From the NCBI GenBank assembly GCA_964368445.1, contig CAYJAY010000009.1:4711-68710 (forward strand): DNA of 64,000 nucleotides. Reading direction: 5' to 3'. Below the pieces are notes generated by a model. The model saw only the letters and a list, made by a program, of their open reading frames with translations, searched no databases and had not been told where the DNA came from. Each line of letters starts with the position of its first letter. Positions within the stretch are counted from its first letter, which is position 1. The position numbers and the translations under genes were made by a program. This document shows positions 41,932 to 50,597 of this stretch, one piece after another. The DNA is from CAYJAY01 sp964368445. GTDB taxonomy: Bacteria; Bacillota; Clostridia; Oscillospirales; Ruminococcaceae.

Positions 41932-44319
41932 ATGAACCGATTATTACGCTATAAAAAACGACTCGAATTTGATAAAATTTTAAACGAAATTGAAAGCTAC
42001 GCTGTGTCTTACGACGCAAAAAACAACATTTTAAACATTGTTCCGACAAACGAAATTCAAACCGTTTCGTTAGAACTTTTAAAGGCAGACGCGTTTCAAT
42101 CGATGATAATAAAACATGCCGTACCAAACCTCTCGGACGTTTTTGGCATAAAAGAGATTGTGTTAAGAGCTAATAAGGGCGGGCTTTTGTCGATGGGTGA
42201 GATCTTAAAGATTAAGGCAATACTAAGGAACGCAAGGCTTTTAATCGCTTGGTATCACCCTTTGGAAAGCCATTATGACGTAACAGACCCTATCTTTTTT
42301 CCGTTATATTCCGACAGTTCGCTTGAAAATGACATAGAGCGTTCTATTTTAAGCGAAACCGAGATGAGCGACAACGCAAGCGGACAACTCGCCACAATAA
42401 GAAAACGCATAATAGCTATGCAAGCTTCAATTAGGGATAAACTTGAAAAGATAATACGTTCCGATACAAATCAAAAATATCTTCAAGACAGCGTTGTCAC
42501 AATGCGTGGCGGACGTTTTGTTGTGCCTGTCAAAAGCGAGCATCGAAACAGCATAACCGGTATGGTACACGATGTATCGTCAAGCGGTTCTACATATTTT
42601 GTCGAACCGTCCGAAGTTTTAGAGGCAAACAACGCCATTCAAAAGTTAAAGGGAGACGAAGCGGCAGAGATTGAAAAGATTTTATATTCGTTTTCCGCAA
42701 GGATTTCAGAAATTTCAAATCAACTTAAATATAGTTTTGATGCGTTTGTCGACATAGACAAACTGGTAGCTATTGCACGCTATGCAAACAACATAGATGC
42801 CGCTATGCCAAAACTTAACGATAGAGGATATATTAACCTGTTCAGGGCAAGACACCCGCTAATAGACAAAAAGTCGGTAGTTGCGACCGATGTTTCGCTT
42901 GGCGAAAATTATTCAACTCTAGTCATAACAGGACCCAACACAGGGGGCAAGACGGTGACGCTCAAAACTATCGGGCTTTTTTCGTTGATGGCAATGTCGG
43001 GAATCCCGGTGCCGGCAACACGGGAGAGCGAACTTTCGGTTTTTGACGATATATTGGTCGACATTGGGGACGAACAAAGCATTGAACAAAATCTTTCGAC
43101 ATTTTCGGCGCATGTCAAAAACATATCGGAAATTCTTAAAACGGCGAATGCAAAATCACTCGTATTGCTCGATGAACTAGGCGCCGGAACTGACCCCGCC
43201 GAAGGGGCAGCTCTTGCGAAAGCTATTCTAGAGCGTTTACGCCAAAGCGGGGCAAAGGTGGTTGCGACGACTCATTATGGAGAAATAAAGATATATGCTA
43301 TGCAAACAGACGGGGTTCAAAACGCAAGTTGTGAATTTAACATCGAGACGTTAAGCCCGACATATCGGGTTACAATCGGGCTTCCCGGAAGTTCCAACGC
43401 GCTTTTGATAGGCAAAAGGCTTGGGCTTGATGACGATCTTTTAGAGACAGCGCGGCAAAACCTTTCGTCGGAACAAAAACAGATGGAACAACTTTTGTCC
43501 GAGATAGAACAGCTTAAAAGCGAAGCGGCGGCAAAACTAGACGAGGCACAGGAAAAAACAGACCAAGCACAAAGATTACATGACCAAGCCGAAGAAGCAA
43601 AACAACGTGCGGAAAAGGATGCGCAAAACAAGATTAAACTTGCCGAAACCAAGGCGCGACAACTGTCATCTGATGTAAGCGGCCAGGCATTTAAGCTTCT
43701 TGACGAAATTAAAGCGCTGGGTGTAACAAAAGAAACCGCGATGATAGAGATTTCAAAAAGGGCAAAAGAGATAGCGAACAAAGAAAGCGTTAAAATTCTC
43801 GACATGGCTCCGCAAAGCGACACACACTTAACACTTAACCTTGAACCTATCGACAACGTTAAAAAAGGAATGACGGTTTATGTTCCGTCACTTTCCGGCG
43901 TAGCAGTTGTTTTAACCGATCCCGATAAAAAGGGAGTTGTCGAAATTAGCGCAGGAATTATAAAAGCTAGAATTAATGTAAGCGAACTTAGAAAACCGCC
44001 GAAATCGCACGTTGCGCAACTTAAAAATCGAAACAAAGCCGGCAAAAGCATGTTCAGTGTTTCGGACAAAAAGAGCGGAAAAAGCGAGATTAACCTTTTG
44101 GGATTAACCGTTGAAGAGGCTATTATGGAGGTTGACACATTTATCGATGCCGCGGTGCTCTCGCACCTTGTAAGCGTCCGCATAGTCCATGGAAAGGGTA
44201 CTGGAGCTTTGAGAAAAGCAGTTCATGCAAAACTTAAACAAAACAAACATGTAAAAGAATTTCGCCTTGGTCGCTTTGGCGAAGGGGAAGATGGCGTCAC
44301 GATAGCGGAACTTAAATAA
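41932..44319 (+). CDS. mutS2: MutS2 endonuclease/ATPase
   Basis: 795 residues from ATG 41932 (RBS AAAAGGAA). Helical clamp domain, ATPase with GPNTGGKTVTLKT (about 332-344), LLDELGAGTDPAEGAALA and a THYGE segment; a long coiled coil (about 515-600); then a KOW-like segment and a C-terminal Smr nuclease domain (LDLRG-like LLGLTVEEA, VHGKGTGALRKAV). It acts in recombination suppression and in splitting of collided ribosomes. Followed by a hairpin that overlaps the spoIIGA ribosome-binding site. Confidence 0.95.
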   Translation: MNRLLRYKKRLEFDKILNEIESYAVSYDAKNNILNIVPTNEIQTVSLELLKADAFQSMIIKHAVPNLSDVFGIKEIVLRANKGGLLSMGEILKIKAILRNARLLIAWYHPLESHYDVTDPIFFPLYSDSSLENDIERSILSETEMSDNASGQLATIRKRIIAMQASIRDKLEKIIRSDTNQKYLQDSVVTMRGGRFVVPVKSEHRNSITGMVHDVSSSGSTYFVEPSEVLEANNAIQKLKGDEAAEIEKILYSFSARISEISNQLKYSFDAFVDIDKLVAIARYANNIDAAMPKLNDRGYINLFRARHPLIDKKSVVATDVSLGENYSTLVITGPNTGGKTVTLKTIGLFSLMAMSGIPVPATRESELSVFDDILVDIGDEQSIEQNLSTFSAHVKNISEILKTANAKSLVLLDELGAGTDPAEGAALAKAILERLRQSGAKVVATTHYGEIKIYAMQTDGVQNASCEFNIETLSPTYRVTIGLPGSSNALLIGKRLGLDDDLLETARQNLSSEQKQMEQLLSEIEQLKSEAAAKLDEAQEKTDQAQRLHDQAEEAKQRAEKDAQNKIKLAETKARQLSSDVSGQAFKLLDEIKALGVTKETAMIEISKRAKEIANKESVKILDMAPQSDTHLTLNLEPIDNVKKGMTVYVPSLSGVAVVLTDPDKKGVVEISAGIIKARINVSELRKPPKSHVAQLKNRNKAGKSMFSVSDKKSGKSEINLLGLTVEEAIMEVDTFIDAAVLSHLVSVRIVHGKGTGALRKAVHAKLKQNKHVKEFRLGRFGEGEDGVTIAELK

Positions 44320-44353
44320 AAAGCAACCCACTCTTTAAAATGACAAAAAAATT

Positions 44354-44396
44354 AAAACGCATCCTTTATTATCTAGTATATAAGGGAGCGTTTTTT
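44354..44396 (+). terminator. mutS2 terminator-like hairpin sequestering the spoIIGA ribosome-binding site
   Basis: AAAACGC (44354-44360) pairs with GCGTTTT (44388-44394), and CCTT with AAGG after one mismatch, followed by TTTTTT. The spoIIGA Shine-Dalgarno AAGGGAG (44382-44388) is in the 3' arm. Confidence 0.65.
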
Positions 44397-44399
44397 GTT

Positions 44400-45263
44400 T
44401 TGAATATTATATATATTGATGTGTTGTTGGTTGTTAACCTCATAATCGATTATTTTCTGATTAAAGCCACCGAATTTTTCACTGGCTCAAATACCTCTAA
44501 GGTTAGAGTGTTGCTTGGCAGTTGCTTTGCCGCGTCTACCTCGCTTTTGATACTGTTGCCAAACCTTGGTACGTTTTCAATTTTGATAAAAATAGCAATG
44601 GCGGTTTTGATATCACTGATAACGTTTGGATTTAAAGGTGTGCGAGCTTTTTTAAAAAACACCGTTTATTATTTTATCGTGTCATTTTTGTTTGCCGGTT
44701 TGATACTTATTATAAATATTTCGTTTTCGCCAAATAGCCTTGCGACAAATAACCTGACGTTTTATTTTGATATCTCACCAATTTTTTTAATATTATCGGT
44801 GCTCGTGTTTTATATGCTTCTTTCGTTACTTGAACTTTTTTTCAAAAAACCATATGAAAAACCCGACCTTGTCGAGGTTGAACTTTCAATTTTAAACAAT
44901 AAACAACATTTCAAGGCGTTTGTAGACACAGGGAACAAACTCCAAGACCCTTGTCTTGGAAAGCCGGTTATGATAGCAAAAAAAGAACTGGCGGAAAAGC
45001 TTATGCCGAAACATCTTGCGGTTGACGTTATTAATTCAAACATTGATGCCTTTGAACAAAGATCGCAAAACGATATCAACGTTCGTATAATTCCATATAG
45101 TGCGTTGGGTAAAAGTGGGGTATTGCTTGGCGTTGTTGCGGATTATTGTTTGATACTCGGGAAAAAAGTCAACAAAATCTATAGTCCTGTGGTTGCGTTT
45201 TCCGATATTCCCGAAACGGATTTTAATAATTCCGCGATTATAGGAACGGATTTTTTTAATTGA
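44400..45263 (+). CDS. spoIIGA: Sigma-E processing peptidase SpoIIGA
   Basis: About 287 residues. Five membrane helices (about 1-150, starting NIIYIDVLLVVNLIIDYFLI) and a cytosolic aspartic protease domain with FVDTGNKLQDPCLGKPV (active Asp in DTGN). It cleaves the pro-sequence of SigE in the mother cell after a forespore signal. TTG 44400 is taken as start because the family begins with this hydrophobic IYIDV segment and AAGGGAG lies 11 bases upstream. sigE follows after 12 bases. Confidence 0.88.
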   Translation: MNIIYIDVLLVVNLIIDYFLIKATEFFTGSNTSKVRVLLGSCFAASTSLLILLPNLGTFSILIKIAMAVLISLITFGFKGVRAFLKNTVYYFIVSFLFAGLILIINISFSPNSLATNNLTFYFDISPIFLILSVLVFYMLLSLLELFFKKPYEKPDLVEVELSILNNKQHFKAFVDTGNKLQDPCLGKPVMIAKKELAEKLMPKHLAVDVINSNIDAFEQRSQNDINVRIIPYSALGKSGVLLGVVADYCLILGKKVNKIYSPVVAFSDIPETDFNNSAIIGTDFFN

Positions 45264-45275
45264 AAGGAACACCGA

Positions 45276-45992
45276 ATGACAAATCTTATAAATCAAGTTC
45301 GATTTTTTATCTTAAAAATTATAATTGTAATTGCTCCGAAAAGGGGATACCACTACATAAACGGCCCTGAAACTTTGCCTGCTCCGCTTACGCCGGAACA
45401 AGAAAAGTTGACGTTTGAACAGCTTGAAACCGATCCGGAACAAGCACGACAAACGCTTATAACCCACAATCTTAGGCTTGTTGTTTATATAGCGAAAAAG
45501 TTTGAAAACAGCGGACACAGTGTCGAAGATCTTGTGTCGATTGGAACGATTGGACTCATAAAGGCTGTCAACACTTTTTGCCCAAATAAAAATATTAAGC
45601 TTGCAACATATGCGTCAAGATGTATTGAAAACGAGATACTTATGTTTATGCGCAAGGTTTCCAACAAAAAAATCGAAACTTCGATAGACGAGCCGTTAAA
45701 CACCGATTGGGACGGGAACGAGCTTTTGTTTTCCGATGTTCTGGGGACAGACAGCGATATAGTTTCACGGGGAGTTGAAAAAGAAGCGGAACACAACATG
45801 ATCCACAGTGTGGTGGCAAAGCTTTCAGAACGTGAACGCACGATAATTGAGATGCGGTTTGGGTTAAACGGCAAACAGGAGATGACTCAAAAAGAGGTTG
45901 CGGATTCTATTGGGATTTCCCAATCGTATATATCACGCCTTGAAAAGCGAATAATTAAAAGGTTAAAAAAAGATATCGACAGAATGTCTTAA
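45276..45992 (+). CDS. sigE: Sporulation sigma factor SigE (pro-form)
   Basis: 238 residues. A hydrophobic and basic pro-sequence (about 1-30) ends near YHYINGPETLPAPLTPEQ, the region SpoIIGA cleaves. Region 2 (NLRLVVYIAKKFENSGHSVEDLVSIGTIGLIKAVNTF) and region 4 (MTQKEVADSIGISQSYISRLEKRIIKRL) are complete. It directs early mother-cell transcription. RBS GAAAGGA. Directly after spoIIGA and 65 bases before sigG, the standard order. Confidence 0.96.
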   Translation: MTNLINQVRFFILKIIIVIAPKRGYHYINGPETLPAPLTPEQEKLTFEQLETDPEQARQTLITHNLRLVVYIAKKFENSGHSVEDLVSIGTIGLIKAVNTFCPNKNIKLATYASRCIENEILMFMRKVSNKKIETSIDEPLNTDWDGNELLFSDVLGTDSDIVSRGVEKEAEHNMIHSVVAKLSERERTIIEMRFGLNGKQEMTQKEVADSIGISQSYISRLEKRIIKRLKKDIDRMS

Positions 45993-46022
45993 ATATGAAT
46001 AAAAAAGAAAATTATTACCAAC

Positions 46023-46048
46023 ACTCTTGTCAACAAAACGACAGGAGT
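46023..46048 (+). promoter_or_regulatory. Hairpin sequestering the sigG ribosome-binding site
   Basis: ACTCTTGTC (46023-46031) pairs with GACAGGAGT (46040-46048), loop of 8 bases. The Shine-Dalgarno AGGAG (46043-46047) lies in the 3' arm, 10 bases before the sigG ATG. A comparable leader hairpin limits sigG translation in Bacillus subtilis. Confidence 0.65.
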
Positions 46049-46057
46049 TAAATTTTT

Positions 46058-46828
46058 ATGCAAAACTGTAAAGTAGAGATATGCGGAGTTAACACATCAA
46101 AACTCACGCTTTTAACCGAAAAACAAAAGATAGCGCTCATTAACGAGATGAGAGATGGAAATAAAACAGCAAGAGAAACGCTTATAAGTGGGAACCTTCG
46201 TTTAGTTTTAAGTGTAGTGCAAAAATTTTCCAACAGGGGGGAGCAAGCGGACGATCTTTTTCAAGTTGGGTGTATCGGTCTTATGAAATCGATAGACAAC
46301 TTTGACACGTCACATGGAGTTAGGTTTTCGACATATGCTGTGCCTATGATAATAGGAGAGATTAAACGCTATCTTCGCGACAACAGCAGCATAAGGGTCA
46401 GCCGCTCGATTAGAGATCTTTCATATAAGGCTATGCAAGCAAAGGAAAAATTGCAAAACCAAAACAACAACGAACCGACAGTGTCAGAAATTGCGAAAGA
46501 ACTCGGCGTCGACACGATGGACGTTATAATGTCGCTTGAATCGGTGTCGCTTCCGATTTCGCTCAACGAGCCGCTTTTCTCCGACGGCAACGATGCTGTT
46601 TTCATCATGGACCAGATAAGCGACAAGGAGGGGGAGAGCGATTGGCTTTGTGAAATATCCCTTAAGCAGGCGCTAAAAAATCTTTCAGAGCGTGAAAAAA
46701 GGATACTTGACCTTAGATTTATGAAAGGAAAGACGCAAACTCAAGTTGCAAAGATAGTTTCAATCAGCCAAGCACAGGTGAGCCGACTTGAAAAAAATGC
46801 ATTAAAGACGATTAAAGAGATGATATAG
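46058..46828 (+). CDS. sigG: Forespore sigma factor SigG
   Basis: 256 residues without pro-sequence. It begins with the diagnostic KVEICGVNTSKL, then region 2 (GNLRLVLSVVQKFSNRGEQADDLFQVGCIGLMKSIDNFD; VRFSTYAVPMIIGEIKRYLRDN), region 3 (about 110-165) and region 4 (KTQTQVAKIVSISQAQVSRLEK). It directs late forespore transcription after engulfment. Expected to be read from its own SigF/SigG promoter; read-through from sigE would be blocked at translation by the leader hairpin. Confidence 0.96.
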   Translation: MQNCKVEICGVNTSKLTLLTEKQKIALINEMRDGNKTARETLISGNLRLVLSVVQKFSNRGEQADDLFQVGCIGLMKSIDNFDTSHGVRFSTYAVPMIIGEIKRYLRDNSSIRVSRSIRDLSYKAMQAKEKLQNQNNNEPTVSEIAKELGVDTMDVIMSLESVSLPISLNEPLFSDGNDAVFIMDQISDKEGESDWLCEISLKQALKNLSEREKRILDLRFMKGKTQTQVAKIVSISQAQVSRLEKNALKTIKEMI

Positions 46829-46835
46829 TTAGTTA

Positions 46836-46894
46836 GGAATGAGGAATGAGGAATGAGGAATGAGGAATGAGGAATGATGGAGCGCCTTACGGCG
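46836..46894. repeat. Heptamer-plus-hairpin repeat (copy 3)
   Basis: Six perfect tandem GGAATGA units (46836-46877) followed by CGCC-TTAC-GGCG (46883-46894). It begins 7 bases after the sigG stop. Tandem number differs from copies at 30084 and 40803. Confidence 0.8.
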
Positions 46895-46979
46895 AAATTT
46901 TAATACAAGATTTTTGAGAGTTTTCGTTTAATGTGGGTTTGTCATTTCACATCAAATGTTCTAGATATGATACGATATG

Positions 46980-47126
46980 TTAGTCTTCGCTGTCGTGCAA
47001 ATCTATATTACTGCTGTTAAAGTTAATATACATTTCTTCGCATTCTTGTTGCGCTTCAATTAACTTATTGATTGCATCCTCTGTTGCGTTGAATAATTTT
47101 AAATAAAGTGCTTTGTAATCATCCAT
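46980..47126 (-). CDS. Small acidic helical protein
   Basis: 48 codons from ATG 47126 (RBS GGGGA) to TAA 46980-46982. The sequence MDDYKALYLKLFNATEDAINKLIEAQQECEEMY is helical and ends in acidic HDSED. I recall similar 45-60-residue helical proteins with KLFNAxTDAI from Firmicute genomes, often near mobile or regulatory genes; function unknown. Divergent from the HTH gene at 47226; the two sit between sigG and ylmC, which are normally adjacent. Confidence 0.65.
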   Translation of the reverse strand: MDDYKALYLKLFNATEDAINKLIEAQQECEEMYINFNSSNIDLHDSED

Positions 47127-47225
47127 ACAGAAATCCCCATTAATTTTACATTTTAAATAATAGGCTAAAAATAGCGTATAGGCTAATAATACACCTTATA
47201 TTAGTATAATGTCAAGAGGTGTGTT

Positions 47226-47426
47226 ATGATAAGTTATGAACCTTTTTGGAAAACGCTAAAAGAGAAAAATATAAGCACATATTATCTTATTAACAAATGT
47301 GGGATAAGTGCCAGTGTAATCACTAGAATGAGAAAAAATGAATATCTTGGGCTTCGTAAAATTAACGATTTGTGTTCGATATTAAACTGCAAAATACAAG
47401 AGATTGTTCAATATGTGCCGGAATAG
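47226..47426 (+). CDS. Small Cro/CI-type HTH regulator (YozG-like)
   Basis: 66 residues, a bare HTH of the XRE class: FWKTLKEKNISTYYLINKCGISASVITRMRKNEYLGLRKINDLCSILNCKIQEIVQYVPE. Start ATG 47226 follows AAGAGGTG. The shared intergenic region has two TAGGCTA repeats (about 47160 and 47180) and TATAAT at 47206-47211, so autoregulation and control of the divergent 48-codon gene are plausible. Confidence 0.82.
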   Translation: MISYEPFWKTLKEKNISTYYLINKCGISASVITRMRKNEYLGLRKINDLCSILNCKIQEIVQYVPE

Positions 47427-47541
47427 TTACGATATATAAGATTTACTTTTATTTTAAAAATCGGTACAAATTTTTCGACTTTCGCATACTATTATATTAA
47501 GACAAAAGTTTTAATCAATAGTACTATGCGGAGGTTTTTTT

Positions 47542-47814
47542 ATGACATTTTCAAAACTATGCGAAAAAGAAGTTATCTCGATTAAAAGCGGAAAAAAGAT
47601 AGGCTATGTCGATGATGTCGAGTTTGATAAAGGCTCGGCAAACATCGAAAGGCTTATAGTTTTTGGTAAACCAAAGCTTATGGGTTTTAAAGGGAAGGAA
47701 CAGAACATTATTATCGATTGGTGTGACGTCGTAACGTTTGGCGATGACACAATTTTAATTAAAGGGGACTATGAAAGGGTTAGGGTAGAGGTTAAACAAG
47801 TAGAGATAGGGTAA
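47542..47814 (+). CDS. YlmC/YmxH-family PRC-barrel protein
   Basis: 90 residues: TFSKLCEKEVISIKSGKKIGYVDDVEFDKGSANIERLIVFGKPKLMGFKGKEQNIIIDWCDV is the PRC-barrel of the YlmC/YmxH sporulation-associated family. Normally next to sigG; here displaced by the two small genes. RBS GGAGG 8 bases before the ATG. Function unknown in detail. Confidence 0.88.
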   Translation: MTFSKLCEKEVISIKSGKKIGYVDDVEFDKGSANIERLIVFGKPKLMGFKGKEQNIIIDWCDVVTFGDDTILIKGDYERVRVEVKQVEIG

Positions 47815-47936
47815 ACAACTAGAAACATAAAACAATTTGCAATAAAAGACTAAATTGTGGTTGAATTTGTATTGTAAATAATATGTATTTATGGTAGGAT
47901 TAACTTTAAATAGTTAAAGTTAAAGGATGTTTGAAT

Positions 47937-49448
47937 ATGAAAAAAATTGTATTAATTCTGCTGTTAGTTGCTGTTTGTATCTCTCTTACTTCGTGCGCAT
48001 TACAAGTTATTGATGTTATTGTCGAACAAGTACAACAATCGAATGATACTCAACAAGATGATTTTTTTGAAGATCAAGACCAAAATCAAGACAATCCGGA
48101 ACATAACGACACCGTTGATTTTGGGGAAATTTTGCTTGAGTCGGGCGAAATTGAGCTTGATATTCTTGTTGTCGATAACGAAGAATGTCTAATTAAAATT
48201 ACTGGTCTTGAAATTGACGGACAACGGGAATTTGCACACCTTAATGTATATTTTGAAAACAAGTCAGATGATATGACGTATTTGTTTAGAGCCGAAGACA
48301 CTAATATTAACGGTGTTTTTGTTAACTCCAGTTTATATGCAACGGTAGCACCCGGGAAGAAAGATAACGCACGAGCTATTTTTTTAATAGAAAGTTTTAC
48401 AAGAAACGGGCTTGAGGCAATTACAGATTTCGAAATGACATTTGTATTGACGGAAGAGGGAAACTTTGATGATACGATTTTAACCGAATATGTTCGCTTT
48501 TACCCCTATGGGGAACAAAACGCAACAAAATTTGAAAGGACACCAAAAGAAAGCGATGTAGTTGTTTTAGACAACGAATATGTAACGGTTATTTTTACCG
48601 ATTACTTGCAAGACGACTATTTCTATATGATCGACTATTATATTATTAATAAAACGGGGAAACCTATTAAGATATATACTTCTGATACTTCAATCAACGA
48701 TTACATGTACAGTTTATATGTGTATACATATTTGCCGGCGGATGCATCGGTGTTCGATAAGATCGATATTTATAAAGCAGAGTTAAAACGAAATAATATC
48801 GAAACTTTAGAAGAAATAGAATTGAGAATTATTGTTGAAGATGAAGAAACCTATAGTATTATAGGAAAAACCGATTATATTACAATTAGCTCAAAAGAGT
48901 TTGGATCTTTATATAATAATTATAATTACAGTGGTAATCAACTTGAAGACGAACAAGACGAAGTTGATGAAGAGCAACTACAAGCCTCCACACCAACAGA
49001 TATTATATATGAAAAACCGTTTGGTAGCTATATTGTCCCAAGCGATTGGCAGGAAGATACCGGATATTACGAAGGGGTGTTCACATATATACACGAGGAT
49101 GATATTTTCGGTTTTGAAACGGTATCGGCAGGTTATATTGAGAATGGATATGCGCTTGAGGAACATGAAGAATTTAGAGATGAAGTTTTAAATACAATTC
49201 TTACAGAGGTTAATCCAGAAGACTACGAGGAACTATTGGGCGAAGGATTTATAACCGATAACGGATACAATTGCTATCTTTTTACTATTGTGATTGATGA
49301 GAATTCCGAATATCTACAAGCGTTTATTATTGGCGATTACAAATATGTGTTGGTAGACCATTTTTATTATATAGATGGATTGGGAGAGCAAAGCACAGAG
49401 GTGTTTCACCAAATAATTAACAGTTTTACATGGAATGAAAGTATGTAA
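47937..49448 (+). CDS. Secreted lipoprotein with tandem Ig-like domains and a PsbP/Mog1-like end
   Basis: 503 residues. Signal peptide with lipobox LTSC (Cys about 20), an Asp/Gln/Asn-rich linker (to about 60), two similar beta-sandwich stretches (about 65-195 and 205-325), an acidic linker, and a C-terminal domain (about 345-503; PFGSYIVPSDWQEDTGYYEGVFTYIHED...FHQIINSFTW) resembling the PsbP/Mog1 fold of uncharacterised clostridial lipoproteins. Each Ig-like half has a VxVDNEx/VLDNEY strand and a second strand with ...FENK/IINK, implying duplication. Cell-surface role unknown. ATG 47937 chosen over TTG 47931 by Shine-Dalgarno spacing. Confidence 0.75.
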   Translation: MKKIVLILLLVAVCISLTSCALQVIDVIVEQVQQSNDTQQDDFFEDQDQNQDNPEHNDTVDFGEILLESGEIELDILVVDNEECLIKITGLEIDGQREFAHLNVYFENKSDDMTYLFRAEDTNINGVFVNSSLYATVAPGKKDNARAIFLIESFTRNGLEAITDFEMTFVLTEEGNFDDTILTEYVRFYPYGEQNATKFERTPKESDVVVLDNEYVTVIFTDYLQDDYFYMIDYYIINKTGKPIKIYTSDTSINDYMYSLYVYTYLPADASVFDKIDIYKAELKRNNIETLEEIELRIIVEDEETYSIIGKTDYITISSKEFGSLYNNYNYSGNQLEDEQDEVDEEQLQASTPTDIIYEKPFGSYIVPSDWQEDTGYYEGVFTYIHEDDIFGFETVSAGYIENGYALEEHEEFRDEVLNTILTEVNPEDYEELLGEGFITDNGYNCYLFTIVIDENSEYLQAFIIGDYKYVLVDHFYYIDGLGEQSTEVFHQIINSFTWNESM

Positions 49449-49468
49449 GGTATCAAATGGATAAACAA

Positions 49469-49505
49469 AAACCGAACAGGAGAAAATCCTGTTCGGTTTG
49501 CTTTT
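49469..49505. terminator. Intrinsic terminator
   Basis: AAACCGAACAGGA/TCCTGTTCGGTTT perfect 13-base stem, loop GAAAA, then GCTTTT. Lies between the convergent lipoprotein and rpsR genes. Confidence 0.85.
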
Positions 49506-49531
49506 ATGACATTTTCAATTGTTAAATTAAA

Positions 49532-49789
49532 TCAATCACTTGTGTAGGGTAAAAGAGCAAGGTGACGAGCTCTTTTAACAGCAACCGTAATGTCACGTTG
49601 GTGTTTCGCACATGTTCCGGTTACGCGTCTCGGAATGATTTTTGAACGTTCCGAAACAAATTTTCTAAGACGAGCAACGTCTTTATAATCTATTGAACCC
49701 GCTCTGTCTACACAGATTTGGCAAACTTTTCTTCTGCGTTGACGCATGTACGGATTGCCTTGAGGTCTTTCGTTTTGTCCGTTTTCCAT
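49532..49789 (-). CDS. rpsR: 30S ribosomal protein S18
   Basis: 85 residues with RRRKVCQICVDRAGSIDYKDVARLRKFVSERSKIIPRRVTGTCAKHQRDITVAVKRARHLALLPY. The CxxC plus TGTCAKHQ cysteines are those of the zinc-binding (C+) form. Third gene of the conserved rpsF-ssb-rpsR operon. Confidence 0.96.
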   Translation of the reverse strand: MENGQNERPQGNPYMRQRRRKVCQICVDRAGSIDYKDVARLRKFVSERSKIIPRRVTGTCAKHQRDITVAVKRARHLALLPYTSD

Positions 49790-49817
49790 TTTATATGAAA
49801 TCTCCTTATGTTATTTT

Positions 49818-50276
49818 TTAGAACGGAAGATCTTCATCGTTTGTCACCACCGAAAAATCATCCGGTTCTCCCGCAGAGAAAGAAAGGTTATCTTCTTCTG
49901 CGGGGGGGGCAAACTGATATCTGTCTTCTGTCGCTGTGTTGGAAGAAGAAGCTGAAGCTTTGCTTTCGGTGAAATAAACGCTATCCGCAACTATTTCGAC
50001 AGCTTTACGTTTCTTTTCTTCCTTGTCCACATAACTGCGTGTTTGGATTGAACCTTGAACCGCAATCATCTGGCCTTTTTTGAAGTATCTGCAGATAAAT
50101 TCCGCTGTGTGTCGCCATGCGACAACATCGATAAAATCCGCTTGGCGTTCGGCACCTTGTTTTACATAGGAGCGGTTAACCGCCACCGTAAAGGTGGTTA
50201 CGGCAATGTTATTCGGAGTGTGCCTAAGTTCCGGGTCGGCTGTGAGCCTGCCCATGAGAGCAACCGTGTTTAGCAT
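49818..50276 (-). CDS. ssb: Single-stranded DNA-binding protein
   Basis: 152 residues: OB fold (1-108; MLNTVALMGRLTADPELRHTP) and an acidic tail ending DEDLPF, the docking tip for RecO, DnaE and others. Middle gene of rpsF-ssb-rpsR, where it coats single strands in replication and repair. RBS AGGAGG upstream. Confidence 0.96.
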   Translation of the reverse strand: MLNTVALMGRLTADPELRHTPNNIAVTTFTVAVNRSYVKQGAERQADFIDVVAWRHTAEFICRYFKKGQMIAVQGSIQTRSYVDKEEKKRKAVEIVADSVYFTESKASASSSNTATEDRYQFAPPAEEDNLSFSAGEPDDFSVVTNDEDLPF

Positions 50277-50309
50277 TTTTTAGAAACCTCCTATTTGTTG
50301 TTTTTTCTC

Positions 50310-50597
50310 TTATTGCTCTTTTTTAACAGTAAGCGAGCGAAGAAGTCCATCGGTTATGTTATAGATACGATCGAGCTCTTTAATGAAATCTGTTTCAGAT
50401 TGAAAGTTAATTAAAACATAGTAACCTTCAGTCTCTTTTTGGATTTCGTAAGCAAGTCTGCGCTTGCCCCATTCCTCGACCGAATCGACAACACCATTTT
50501 TTTCGATGAGTTTTGTGAATTTTTCGATCATTGCTTTTGTTGCTTCCTCATCAAGTTTGGTGCTGATAACCATAATGGTTTCATAATTCGTTTTCAT
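50310..50597 (-). CDS. rpsF: 30S ribosomal protein S6
   Basis: 95 residues: NYETIMVISTKLDEEATKAMIEKFTKLIEKNGVVDSVEEWGKRRLAYEIQKETEGYYVLINF is the S6 fold. First gene of the rpsF-ssb-rpsR operon; RBS AAAGGAGG. Confidence 0.96.
   Translation of the reverse strand: MKTNYETIMVISTKLDEEATKAMIEKFTKLIEKNGVVDSVEEWGKRRLAYEIQKETEGYYVLINFQSETDFIKELDRIYNITDGLLRSLTVKKEQ

Noticed and set aside
43317..43856. 179-codon minus-strand frame inside mutS2
   Set aside because: Ser/Cys/Ala-rich mirror of the mutS2 coiled coil; no plausible protein.
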